Part shown: positions 34,696 to 46,210 of the stretch, piece after piece
Numbering within the stretch: the first letter of the stretch is position 1
Layout of the letters: each line of letters starts with the position of its first letter
NCBI GenBank assembly: GCA_024500155.1
Contig: CM044858.1
Span: 37,305,786-37,369,785, forward strand
DNA length: 64,000 nt
Reading direction: 5' to 3'
From: Chenopodium formosanum
Taxonomy: Eukaryota > Streptophyta > Magnoliopsida > Caryophyllales > Amaranthaceae
Position numbers and translations under genes: made by a program
Notes under the pieces: model-generated
Database searches by the model: none
The model's input: the letters and a program-made list of their open reading frames with translations, nothing else
What the model was told of the DNA's origin: nothing

Positions 34696-36366
34696 CTAAT
34701 TATGTGGTCGTCCCGGCGAATAGTGATAATTGTAGTTAATATCTACATCACTAGAAGTGGCCGGGGCGTCTACATAAGGAGGTAGATCATAGTTGGGGCA
34801 AGTGCGGTAATGGCCAAAGTCCGACACACCTTGCTCACCCCAACCACCATCATAGCCGGGTGGAAACCCGTAATGCCCCCTTAGGGGGGGATCGAGCACC
34901 TCCGAAGATGAACTATCTCCACTAACCTCGGGGACATAGTAATAGCTAGGGTCGCCCCTATAATCACTTCCCCCGGGTTGTGTGTAGTCAAAAGGGGGAA
35001 AGGAGCGAAGCTCCTCAATTGAACTACGCGGGCCTTGCCAAAAGGGGTAGGTGGGTTGGCCATTGTTCCAACCCGCTACCGGCCCTTCTTGAACGGGACG
35101 GTTGGGATAGTTGAGGTAAGGGAGAAATTCTCCCCTCTCAACTTGATGTTGGTAGCTTCTCTTCGCTACAAAACTTTGGTACTCATTTTGTTCAAGAAGT
35201 CTTTGATTAGTTAGATTTAATTGGTTGAAAGCATTTTCCACATCAAAGAGAGAAGAGGAGGAAGAGGAACCATCTACCCTAGATTGGGGAATGGAGGATG
35301 TACTCATACGACGGGGTATGGGTACATTCTCGCCACCACCGGCCATACCTCGTGGGAGTTGATCACTTGGCACTTGCCATGTGTCCCCCACCGAGTTATT
35401 AACCGCCGGATTTGGGAGAGTGCAATAATGCACCCCATTGACCTTCCAACTATAGCGAAGATTTCGGCCCGGAATTTCACTAAGGAACTTCATATCACTA
35501 AGTGCCTTAAGATCAAGCATGTTAGAACCTTGGACCGGGGTCATTTGGTCTAGAAAAGACCCAAACCCTAACTTCCTCGCAATAATTGAAATCATTCCCC
35601 CGCATCTAATCTCTCCGCTCATCTCTCCACTTTCTCTTATTTCAATACATCTTTTTATGAACAAGTATCCCATGTTCACATACCCTTCCACATTTCCTTC
35701 GAATCTTGAAGCTAGAAAGAGGCATTTGATCTCCTCTTTAGTTAGCTTCCCTAAGTCTTGTTTAGAAAAACAAGCATAGCTCATGATTCGCATAAAAATT
35801 CAAAGGACGGGGTGGATAATGTGGCTAGCATGGCTAGACCGGGTTGTGAAATTGGAATACCCCGCAATGGTATTCCACCACACTTGCTCCTCATAACTTG
35901 AGAAGTAAGTACCATTGGGGTCATAGACTTGGTTGAGGGTGGGCCATTCAAAAATTTCGTTCAATCTCGTCAAAGTTAAGGTTTTTTCGACATTGAACAT
36001 TCTAAATTTTATTTCACATTCCAATGGCTCATCCTCAAGGCTTATGCGTTTCATAGAAACCGATGAAAGGAATTCAAGAGTTAGGGAAGAAAAGGTTTCT
36101 TCTCCAAGGTCCAAGAAGTTTAGCCAACCGAAGTTTTCGGCTACTCTTCTAATTCCCTCATCGACCCCTAGAAGTCGCATTGATTGTTGATGATAGAATC
36201 GGGTTGGAATAATCTTTCGTTTGGAGAGGTCATCGAAAGGCTTTTTAAATCGTTTATCGATTTTTAAAGTTGGTGGTGGGTTAGGGTTTTCTTGTTGTGA
36301 AGGGGATGAGGATGTTTGAGGTTCACTTGTTTTTCTTTTCTTAATCCCTCCAATGAATTTCTTCAT
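34696..36366 (-). pseudogene. Athila-type ORF3 (ATHILA ORF-1-like protein), split by an in-frame TGA
   Basis: Sense frame 36366 to 34696 with a TGA at 35802-35800. The first part begins MKKFIGGIKKRKTSEP (basic), then holds a globular domain with FGWLNFLD, LTLEFLSSV and FRMFNVEKTLTLTRLNEIF. That resembles the retrotransposon ORF-1/plant-mobile-domain-like proteins found after pol in Athila. The part after the stop continues with a compact domain to about 35370, then a Gly/Ser/Tyr/Pro-rich tail. No signal peptide or clear membrane segment is seen, so an envelope role is not supported. The role of this ORF is not known. Confidence 0.7.
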
Positions 36367-37136
36367 TTTTTTTTAGTTTGGAAAAGGGTAAATAGGAAAA
36401 ACACTCAACAACAAACAACTCCACACACACCCTTAACTTCAAACCCCCTTTAAAAATCCAAATGTACCTGTTCCACAACACAACCAACAATATATTCCAA
36501 CACAAAAATTCCCAACAACAATGCACTTCACTAATTTCACACAATTCACATTCACAAAATCACAATGTTCATGCAATTTTCAATCACAAATTCAACTACT
36601 CCAAAAATCATTCACAATTTTCTCTAACAATTCTCCATAAACAACAATAATTGTTCAATTCCAACCAATCATGCAATCAACTACACAATTTGTATGAAAT
36701 AAATAATAATTAAGAAAATTTGAAAAAGAAAGTTGAGTAGAGAAGTGGATTATACCAAATAGAGTATGAAGATACTCTAAAATCCTCCAAGACTACCCAA
36801 ATTTGCTACTCCTTATTCAAGCTTTCACCTTTTTGCTCTTGTTCTTCAATGGAGATTTTGTGGGTTTTTGAATTTTTGACCAAATTTGTGAAATTTTGTG
36901 ATTTTTAGAAAGAGAATTGGAAGGAGAGTAAGAATTTGTGAATTTTGAGTGAAAAAAGTGAAGGTTTGATGATGATTTTGATGAGAGAAGGTAGAGAAAA
37001 TGGGGTTTTTAGAGTGAGAAAGTGGTGGGTAAAGAGGAGAGAGAAGATGAATATGGGTAAATGAGAGGTGGGGGATGAAAGAAGATAAAAAGAGATAAGG
37101 GGAAATCCTCTTTTTTTTTTTTTACACGGCAGGGGT

Positions 37137-37424
37137 GGAGCGCCCGCTCCGAAGAAGAGGAGCGCCCGCTCCTGACTTTGAAGCTGCAACTGCCTGAATT
37201 TCGATAGTAGGAGCGGGCGTGCAAGGAGGTAGGAGCGCCCGCTCCTACTTCTTTACTTCGATTCTGTCTCTTTATTCAAAACTCAAATTTTTTTTTTTTC
37301 GAGAGCTGAATATAGGAGCGGGCGTGCAGGTGGTAAGGAGCGCCCGCTCCTACATTTTCTGTAGTTCTTGCCCAGTTTTGTGTACACAAGAGCGGGCGTG
37401 CACTCCTTCAGGAGCGCCCGCTCC
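37137..37424 (-). repeat. Internal array of the GC-rich 14-mer, four 22-bp-phased pairs
   Basis: Plus-strand starts: GGAGCGCCCGCTCC at 37137, 37159, 37232, 37337 and 37411; its partner in opposite orientation, (G/A)GAGCGGGCGTGCA, at 37210, 37315 and 37389. Each of the four pairs has exactly 8 bp between 14-mers (22-bp pitch) although the spacer sequences differ. The array sits between integrase (ends 37502) and ORF3 (starts 36366). Confidence 0.9.
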
Positions 37425-37501
37425 TTTTCTTGCTGGAGTTCCTGCTTTGGCTGCCGGGAGTGCTTCTTTAACGTCACTAGCTTGACAACCTTCCGATCAC
37501 A

Positions 37502-40500
37502 TTAACTGGAGACATTGAATTCCTCTACCTTGATGGAGTGAACCACACCTTTCTTTTCACCCTCATAATAAATCTTGAGGCGTTGACCATTCACTTTGAA
37601 TGCTCCGTTGCTCTCACTCCAAACTTCAACTGAGCCATAGGGAAATACCTTTACAACTTGAAAAGGACCACTCCACCTTGATTTAAGCTTTCCGGGAAAA
37701 AGCTTTAACCTTGAGTTGTAGAGAAGAACCTTATCACCTTCCTTGAAATCTCTCTTGATAATGTATTTGTCATGAAACTCCTTAGACTTTGCCTTGTAAG
37801 AGCTTGCATTATCGTATGCATTCATTCTCAATTCCTCTAGTTCATGCAAGTCTAGAGTTCTCTTCTCTCCGGCACTTTTGAGGTCAAAATTCAAGGCTTT
37901 GATTGCCCATCGAGCCTTGTGCTCCAATTCCACGGGCAAATGGCAAGACTTCCCATAGACCAACTTGTAAGGAGTGGTCCCAATGGGAGTCTTAAAAGCC
38001 GTACGGTATGCCCATAAGGCATCATCGAGTTTTGCCACCCAATCCTTCTTACTTCTAGCCACGGTCTTCTCAAGAATGAGCTTGATTTCTCTATTTGAAA
38101 CCTCCGTTTGGCCGCTTGTCTGAGGATGATAGGACAAACCCACCTTATGGTGTACTCCGTACTTAACCAATAAAGCCTTGAATGTTCGATGAGCAAAATG
38201 AGACCCCCCATCACTTATCACAGCCCGTAGAACGCCAAATCTTGGGAATATGGTCTTTTTAAACATCTTCATCACCACCTTGGAGTCATTCTTTGGTGAT
38301 GCAAGAGCTTCCACCCATTTGGACACATAGTCCACCGCTACTAGAATGTAGATATTACCCTAAGATGAAGGAAAGGGACCCATGAAGTCGATCCCCCAAA
38401 CATCAAACACCTCCAATTCCAAAATCGGATTTTGAGGCATCTCATTTCTTTTTGATATGTTCCCGGTTCTTTGGCATTTGTCACAAGTCTTCACAAAGAC
38501 CCATGCATCCTTGAAGAGAGTAGGCCAAAATAACAAACATTGCAACACTTTTGCCGCCGTTTTGTTTGCCCCCATATGACTACCACATTGTGATGAGTGG
38601 CACATATGAAGCACACTTTGAATTTCATCGTCGGGAACACATCTTCTTAAAAGATCATCCACCCCTATCTTGTACAAAATAGGATCATCCCATATGTACC
38701 TTTTCGACTCATGCTTCAATTTTCTTCTTTGTTGAGGGGTGAACTCCGGTGGAATCGCCTCACAAGACAAGTAGTTCACTATATCGGCATACCAAGGCAA
38801 TGACTTTGCTTGGATAGCATACAAAACATCATCTTTGAGCTCATCATTGATTGGAAGTTGATCAACATCTTCATCTCGGATTTCCAACCTTGACAAATGA
38901 TCCGCTACCGAATTTTCCGTCCCCTTTTTGTCTTTCACCTCTATATCAAAATCTTGCAAAGCAAGCACCCATCTCATCAACCTAGGCTTTGAATGCTTCT
39001 TGGACATTAGATATTTGATTGCCGAATGGTCGGTGTATACAATGGTTTTTGAACCCAAAAGGTAGGAACGGAACTTGTCAAAAGCATAGATTACCGCAAG
39101 AAGCTCCTTTTCGGTCGTGGTGTAGTTCTTTTGTGCATCATTCAATGTCTTGCTTGCATAGTGGATCACGTGCACCCTCTTTTCTTTCTTTTGCCCCAAC
39201 ACGGCACCCACCGCCGTGTCACTTGCATCACACATTAGTTCAAAGGGGTGTCTCCAATTCAAAGCTTGCACTATTGGTGCCGAGATCAATGCATTCTTCA
39301 ACCTACAAAATGCATCTAGACAAGCATCATCAAATACAAAATCACACTCCTTTTGAAGAAGTGTAGTAAGAGGTTTGGCTATTTTAGAGAAGTCCTTGAT
39401 GAAACGCCGATAGAAACCGGCATGTCCCAAGAAAGATCTCACCCCTTTCACATTAGTAGGGGGTGGGAGCTTCTCTATTACATCCACCTTAGCCCTATCA
39501 ACTTCAATCCCCTCATGGGAGATCTTATGGCCAAGAATAATGCCTTCTTGAACCATAAAATGACATTTCTCCCAATTAAGGACAAGGTTGACCTCTTCAC
39601 ACTTTCTCAAACATCGCGTGAGATTAATTAAACAATCATCAAAAGAACTTCCCCCAACTGAGAAGTCATCCATAAAAACTTCCATTTCTTTTTCAATCAT
39701 ATCCGCAAAAATTGCCATCATACATCTTTGGAAGGTAGCGGGGGCATTGCATAAGCCAAATGGCATCCTACGGTAAGCATAGGTGCCATATGGACAAGTC
39801 AATGTTGTTTTCTCTTGGTCATCCGGGTGAATTGGGATTTGAAAGAACCCGGAATAACCATCAAGATAACAAAAATACTTGTGAGATGCTAGCCTTTCCA
39901 ACATTTGATCAATAAAAGGCAATGGGAAGTGGTCTTTCTTGGTGGATGTGTTTAGCCTACGATAGTCTATACACATCCTCCAACCGGTAATAGTTCTAGT
40001 AGGGATGAGTTCACTTTTTTCATTTTTAATAACCGTCATCCCCCCCTTTTTAGGGACTACTTGCACCGGTGCCACCCACCTACTATTAGAAATAGGATAA
40101 ATGATACCGGCGGCAAGTAGTTTAAGAACTTCCTTCTTGACCACTTCAAGCATTGGAGGATTAAGCTTTCTTTGTCTTTCAATTGATGGTTTAGCATCAT
40201 CCTCCAATGAAATTCGATGCATACAAAGCGTTGGGCTTATACCTTTCAAATCATCCATTTTATATCCCAAAGCTTTGCGATGCATCCTTAATACATTCAA
40301 TAATTTCGAGGTTTGAACCTCATCCAATGAAGCATTAACAATAACTGGAAAAGTAGAAGATGGACCAAGAAACTCATACCTCAAGTTGGATGGTAGAGGT
40401 TTTAGCTCTACACTTGGGCATTCCTTACCATTGTCGTTCATGAGTTGTTTCTTCACTTCTTCTTTTCCAATTACTAGGTTTGCTTCTTCCTTGTCCATGG

Positions 40501-42352
40501 GGGTGGAGTCAAGAATCTCCTCAATTGGCTCCATCTCCATGTCTTCATTGCAAGACCTATCTTTGCTTTCAAGTTCATACTCAAGAGAATCATTAGTGTT
40601 ATGCAAATGCAATTGTATGGATTCATTAATAACATTCTCAACAATATCAATACTCATACAATCATCCATGTTGGAAGGACATTTCATAACTTGGTTCAAT
40701 TTGAATTCCACTTTCTCTTTTCCAACAAGCAAAGACAATTTATCATGTTTCACATCAATAATAGCCCCCGCCGTGGATAAGAAAGGCCTACCTAGAATTA
40801 TGGGGACATTCAAGTCCTCATCCATATCAAGCACAATAAAATCCACCGGAATGTAAAGTTTGCCCACCCTAAGGGGGACATCCTCTAATTTTCCCAAGGG
40901 CATCTTAATCGAACGATCGGCTAATTGAAGGGAAATGTTGGTGGGCTTTAACTCTCCTAGGCCAAGTCTTTTGCACATAGAAAGGGGCATCAAGCTTATG
41001 CTAGCACCAAGATCACATAAAGCACGATCAATTACCATTTCACCAATAGCACATGGAATAGAAAAACTACCGGGATCTTTAAGCTTAGTGGGCAACTTAT
41101 TTTGAATAATTGCACTACAATTTTCCGGCATATTAATCGTTTCCACAAAGTCAACTTCTCTTTTATTACTCAAAATGTCTTTAAGAAATTTAGCATAAGT
41201 TGGCATTTGTTTAATATCATCGGTGAATGGAATGTTAACATGAAGCTTCCTCAAGACTTCCAAAAACTTAGCAAATTGTTCATCAAGTCTAGATCCGGCA
41301 AACCTTCCCGGAAAAGGAAGCTTTGCCACATGTAGTGGGATTTCACTCTCTTTTTTTCTTTCTTCAACTTCTTTATTTTTGGTTTTCTCTTCTTCTTCTA
41401 CTCTCTTTTTGTTTTTTTCTTCTTCTTCTTCTACTCTCAACTCTCCATGGGAATCACTCATTTCAATCGCTCTTTCTTTTGACTTCTCACCTTCTAAGTC
41501 ATGTTGCATTCCCTTCCCTTGAACTTCCCCCAAGCTTTTTCCACTTCTTGTTACAATGGCATTGGCTTGCTCTCTAGGATCTAGACCTTGGCTAGGCAAT
41601 GAGGTACTAGACTTGCCTTTAAGGGCACTAGCTATTTGGGCCATTTGATTTTCCAACATTTTATTGTGGGTTTGCATTTGCTTTAAGCTTTCCTCTAAAT
41701 CATTTGTCTTTTTAGTTTGGGAGTTCATGAATTGCTCCAACATGCTTTCTAGATTAGACTTAGGAGGAGGGGGAGCTTGAATTTGAAGTGGTGGTCGAGG
41801 GATAGGAGCTATGGTTGGTCTTATTCCTCCATTAAAACCGGGTGGGTTGTGGGTGGAAGAGTATTGGCCTTTTTGTTGGTATCTATTGTTATTTCTATAA
41901 TTCCGTTGATTATTAGACACATAATTACCACTACCACTAGCTTGACCTTGACCACTACCTTGCCCTTGGTTTTGGCCACTTCTCCAACCAAAATTAGGGT
42001 GATGTTTCCATCCCTCGTTGTAGGTGTTGGAGTAGGGGTCAAACCTAGGATTAGCATTCACGTTATTGACTTGTTCCATGGAAGGGGAAGAGGAACATTG
42101 CTCATTCAACAAATAACAATCAGAAGACGCATGGTCTTCACCACCACATACATCACAAGACATCAATTGCATAGACACATTATCATTCGAAGAATTAGAT
42201 ACACGTGAGTTAGGGAGGGGGGAGATAGGAGGGGGAGAAGATTGCATTTGATCAAATTTAGAAGACAAGGCATCCAATTTTGAACTAAGCATGTTAATAG
42301 CATTTACCTCATACTTTCCCCCTCTCTTAGAGGTGCTTCTCTCATCGGGGCT
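37502..42352 (-). pseudogene. Athila-type gag C-terminus and pol (zinc knuckle, protease, RT, RNase H, integrase), one in-frame stop
   Basis: An uninterrupted 1310-codon frame (42292-38360) starts in the gag C-terminus. It has a zinc knuckle CDVCGGEDHASSDC, a Gln-rich region and coiled coils. Then follow protease (CDLGAS), RT (FMDDFS, the catalytic Asp pair, preceded by MPFGLCNAPATFQ), RNase H (MCDASD, YTDH, ADHLSR) and the integrase HHCC zinc region (H..H..CDKC). A TAG at 38362-38360 interrupts the integrase core just after FMGPF; the same frame continues (38335-37502) with SDGGSHF, the NREIK Glu and a C-terminal domain. All catalytic residues checked are present, so apart from the stop this copy is well preserved. 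Confidence 0.92.
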
Positions 42353-43235
42353 TCAATCGGTGTAGTTTTGGACTACATCCTCTATGATCTTTAATGCCTC
42401 CGCGGGTGGCTTGTTCATGAGTGGCCCACCCGAAGCTCCATCTAAGAGTATGCGGTCCGATCTCAAGAGACCCCTATAGAATCCATGAAGCAAGATCCAA
42501 TCTTCCATCCCATGGTGGGGGCATTGTTGTTGATAGCTTTTGAATCTCTCCCAAGCATCGTAGAGAGACTCATCGGGCTCTTGTTGAAAGTTTGAAATCT
42601 TGGACCTCAACTCCGCCGTTTTCCCAAGAGGAATGAACCTCCCAAGGAATGCCGAAGTTACCTTATTCCAAGTTGTCAATGAATTCGGAGTCAACCTATC
42701 GAGCCAATCACTTGCACTCCCCGAAAGAGAAAATTTGAACATGCTTAGAAGAATGTACTCCGGAGTCACCCCATTTGCCTTCACGGTGCTACAATACCGT
42801 GTGAATTGCTTTAAGATGCGCAATGGGGTCCTCATGCTTTGCCCCGGAGAATTGATGACCCTCAATCAAGGTGATAAGGGCGGGCCTTATCTCGAAATTA
42901 TTTGCTTCGGTAGTGGGAGTAACAATCCCACTTGCTTCTTGATACGGAGGAGGAACACCAAACTCTCTCAAAGTCTTATTTGGAAGAGCCATCTCAAATT
43001 GGTGAAGAGGTGGAGAAGTTGGAGAATTTGTCCTTGGTGACTCTAATGAAATGGTGTCTCCACTAGTCTCACTAGAACTAGATTGATCGGACTCAACTAC
43101 CACTTGTGGCTCACTTGATGTGGCACCACTAGCTTTCGCCCTCTTTTCTTTTCGATTTGCCCTTACTACTTTTTCAAGCTCGAGATTCAACGGCACAAGA
43201 GGAAGTGTCCTATTGCTGCGTTTGGGCATAAACAA
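42353..43235 (-). pseudogene. Athila-type gag, N-terminal and capsid part, frameshifted
   Basis: It starts at 43235 with MFMPKRSNR, 112 nt inside the PBS. A Ser-rich leader runs to a shift of one base in an A-run (plus-strand T-run 42810-42812). The second frame continues with the retrotransposon gag domain (SASDWLDRL, WNKVTSAFLGRF, ESLYDAWERFKSY). A TGA at 42355-42353 ends it; the next open stretch is in the same frame. Confidence 0.88.
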
Positions 43236-43346
43236 AGAAGACTAGAAGGGAGATTAGTAGGTTAGTCAAAGAAAACAGAGAAAAATAAAGCTATACAAAT
43301 GAACTAGTCTCGCATATCTCATAAGTAACTCAATGCTTAACGCCAT

Positions 43347-43364
43347 TCCCCGGCAACGGCGCCA
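43347..43364 (-). other. Athila-type primer-binding site (tRNA-Asp type)
   Basis: TGGCGCCGTTGCCGGGGA on the minus strand lies three bases after the 5' LTR and matches the known Athila-lineage primer site complementary to tRNA-Asp. Confidence 0.92.
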
Positions 43365-43367
43365 TTT

Positions 43368-44967
43368 TGGTAGAGGATATAATCGGTCGTTGGACAATCA
43401 CCCTAAACCAAACAATGTTTTTACCAAAACTAACCTAAGACAAGTCTAGGGCAAGTAGAGGATCGTGTCCACAGGGAATGCGTGAAGAACACCAAGAGTA
43501 TGAAACGGTTGTAAGCTAATTCGGTCACAAATTGGGTTTTGAATGGTTAGCTACTATATAGAAGAATGCTAGGGGAAACGGGATTCAACACCAACCAAAG
43601 CCAAGGAATCAATAACAAGGACGAATCATGAGTACACATAGAAGATAGAAAAGGAACTTATCATTGCCTTCTTTCAAAGTCACAACATAAGTACTCCCTA
43701 GATTAAGCACTAACACGATAAGGATTAAGTCTCAAGGATAGGAAGTGGGTTTCTAGCTCGAGTTTGTCTCTCGATCGCTCCGAACTAGCATGAAGCTCGA
43801 ATAATTGGGATTTCTCACCTAATTACCATACTAAAGCAACCTAGTCAATGAAACCAAACATCCAAAATCATGAAAGTAGCATAATCTAATTACACAAGAA
43901 AAGACTCACTCCAAAACCCCATCTTTCGATGTGAGAAGAAGGATGAACACATGGGCATAATGTGGCCAACAAATTACACATGCAATTATCAATTCAAGCA
44001 CAAACAACTATCAATCCAAGGTAGCACATGAATAATTCCAAGTCAATTAACCATAGCTTGGTTGGGTCTTCACCCAACCCCTAACTAAGAGACTACTCAC
44101 TAAACATGGTGGAAATTAATCTAACAATTAAAGTAAGGGTTTTCATGAATTCAAATAAGCTAGGAAAGGGATGAAACAAGGATGGATTAAACATGCAAGA
44201 ATAAATAAACAAGATTAAGGGAGAAATTATCAACTCAAAGCAATTAAAATTGAAAATTAAGAGCAAGAGATAGAGGAAAGAGATTACTTAATAAACTTCA
44301 AAGTTGGGAAAATTGTTGAAATTCATGGAACAAACTCCCAATAATGCTTACAAATGATTGAGTTTTTGAGAAACTAAACTAATTAATGAGGGTTGAGAAG
44401 AACTAAGGGCCTAAGAAAACTAAAAAGGGGAAGAAGATCCGAAAAACTGAAGCCAAGCGTCCTATTTATATGCCCAAAAATTACATCGTAAAATCCGTCA
44501 AAATCGGGCTTCAGAACAGGAGGAGCGCCCGCTCCAGTAAGTAGGAGCGCCCGCTCCTCTGTATGGAGCGCCCGCTCCTGGGCTCTCTGCATGCCCTCTC
44601 CTCTTGCACCAGTTTGAGGCAGTTTGTAGGAAAACAGGGAGGAGCGCCCGCTCCTATACAGGTGCACGCCCGCTCCTAAAAGTGCAGGGGAGGCAGAATG
44701 TGGCAGTTCAGGCAGGAGCGCCCGCTCCTAAAAGGCTGCATGCCCGCTCCTGCTTTCCTTTGCTTCTAAAGAGTATTTCTTCAGGCTTATGCTATTAGCC
44801 CATTTTTCATCGTACCTACAAGTACGAGCACACACATAAAAAGAAACGGGGAAGCCAAAAGATGCAAATTAGCACAAGAGGAGTTAGAAAAAGGGATTAG
44901 AGTAGGGGAAAGAATACAAAATTGTGTTTATAAAGCCATGATAAGTGGACAAATAAAACACTTATCA
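43368..44967 (-). repeat. Athila-type 5' LTR
   Basis: TG...CA ended, 1600 bp, TATA (TATAAATAG) at 44470-44462. Coordinates are those of the other LTR plus 12,346 throughout, so no indels separate the two copies. Differences seen are mostly C/T, several in the CG/TG context expected from methylated-cytosine decay. Confidence 0.95.
44522..44750 (-). promoter_or_regulatory. GC-rich 14-mer array in U3 of the Athila 5' LTR
   Basis: It has the same eight 14-mers and spacing as at 32176-32404, lying 52-280 bp upstream of the TATA box at 44470. In the two TGCAYGCCCGCTCC copies the Y differs between the LTRs (C here versus T there, and the reverse), while the GGAGCGCCCGCTCC copies are identical. Confidence 0.85.
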
Positions 44968-44972
44968 CTTGT

Positions 44973-46210
44973 CCGACGCCATCGGCAAGGTAGAGCTTGA
45001 CGTGTCATCGCTCAAAGATCAAGTGGTTGATTTAGACAACCGACTTGAGGAGTTGGGCTTGGAGCGTACAACAGAGGCTAACACACTCGCTAATCAAGCC
45101 GTAGACAAGATGATGTGCGAGCTAACCAAGTTGCGTGAGGAGTTCTCGGGGGAACTCCTCGCTTTGAAGAAGGAGAACGAGGTCCTCAAGGAGAAACTCG
45201 CTCTTTACCATAAGGCAGCGGTAACCGAGGGAGTTACCATTAACGCGGGGCTTAAGATGGAGGTCCCTAAGCCACAAAAATTCCATTGGAAGAGAGATGC
45301 ACGGGAGATTGATAACTTCCTATGGGGCGTCGAAAATACTTCGACGCTATGCGCTTGGAAAGCGAAGCTTCCAAGATCAACGCTGCCACCATGTATCTTG
45401 GAGATGATGCGAGAGCTAGATATCAAAAAGAGGACTTGTTCCATCAGTACTTGGGACGAGTTCAAGAAGGATTTCAAGCGGCATTTCTACCCAGAGAATG
45501 CTAAGAAGCTCTCAATGATGAAGTTGCGGGATCTCAAGCACAACAGCACCATCAAGGAGTATATCTAACAATTTTCTACATTGACGCTCGAGATCGACGA
45601 TCTCTCGGAGGAGAATCAACTCATCTATTTCATCGGAGGGCTACAACCTTGGGCCCAGCAAGAAGTAGAGTGGAGGAATATGCAGACGCTTGCTGAGGCT
45701 ATAGCCGTGGCCGAATCCTCGCTCGAATTCAAGGATGCAAAGAATGATAGCAGAGGTGGCAGCAACAAGGGAAAAGGCGGGGGAGCAAAACCCACCGACC
45801 GAAGCAGTAGCAACTGCAATAATCGGTTCGAGAGGAAGGATAAGGATAAGGGCAAGGGCCAATCATCCACTTCTTCCTCGTCGGACAAAAGCAAGCATCG
45901 AGACTACTTCCTATGCGGAGGGCCACATTGGACTAGGGAATGCCCAGGACGACAAAGGCTCAATGCCATTATCTATTCGGGTGGCGAGTCGAAGGGAGAC
46001 GAGGCGCAGATGGGGTCGTTGCGCATGATGGGGAGTGTTAAGGCTACATTCAAGGCCGAGGGGAGCAGCGATGTTGTCAAGGTAAGCACACTTCCCCGCC
46101 CAAAGGGAAAGATAATGTTTGTTGAAGCATTAGTAAATGGCAGGGCTTCTAGGGAACTTGTCGATACGGGTGCCTCACACAACTTTATCGCCAAGGAGGA
46201 GGCGAGCTAG
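44973..46210 (+). pseudogene. Chromovirus gag (remainder) and protease, broken
   Basis: The gag frame resumes after the Athila insertion with a coiled coil, then the capsid-like domain (FHWKRDAREIDNFLWGVE). It shifts frame near 45330 and shifts back near 45435. A TAA at 45566-45568 follows TIKEYI. The zinc knuckle region reads YFLCGGPHWTREC, lacking the first Cys of CX2CX4HX4C. The protease motif VDTGASHNF is intact. A TAG ends the frame at 46208-46210. Confidence 0.88.

Larger units (their letters stand above)
31022..44967 (-). mobile_element. Complete Athila-type Ty3/gypsy LTR retrotransposon, 13,946 bp, inserted in the chromovirus gag
   Basis: Two 1600-bp LTRs (31022-32621 and 43368-44967) bound the element, with a perfect CTTGT duplication (31017-31021, 44968-44972). 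Orientation is minus: the PBS at 43364-43347 is next to the right LTR and a GGGGGAAT polypurine tract abuts the left one. Order in sense: 5' LTR, PBS (tRNA-Asp type), gag, protease-RT-RNase H-integrase, a GC-rich motif array, ORF3, a long 3' noncoding part, 3' LTR. By eye the LTRs differ at six positions (about 0.4%), so insertion was recent. One frameshift and three in-frame stops disable it. Confidence 0.95.

Noticed and set aside
34696..36366. Envelope-like protein in the Athila-type element
   Set aside because: No signal peptide, no clear membrane segment and no cleavage-site pattern; the first domain looks like ATHILA ORF-1 instead.
37137..37424. CRISPR-like array from regularly spaced repeats
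   Set aside because: 14-mers with 8-bp spacers in a plant retrotransposon; far too short, no leader or cas genes.
41323..42208. Plus-strand open frames across the Athila gag-pol region
   Set aside because: They lie opposite an intact pol frame with clear catalytic motifs, have no known domain, and are shadow frames.
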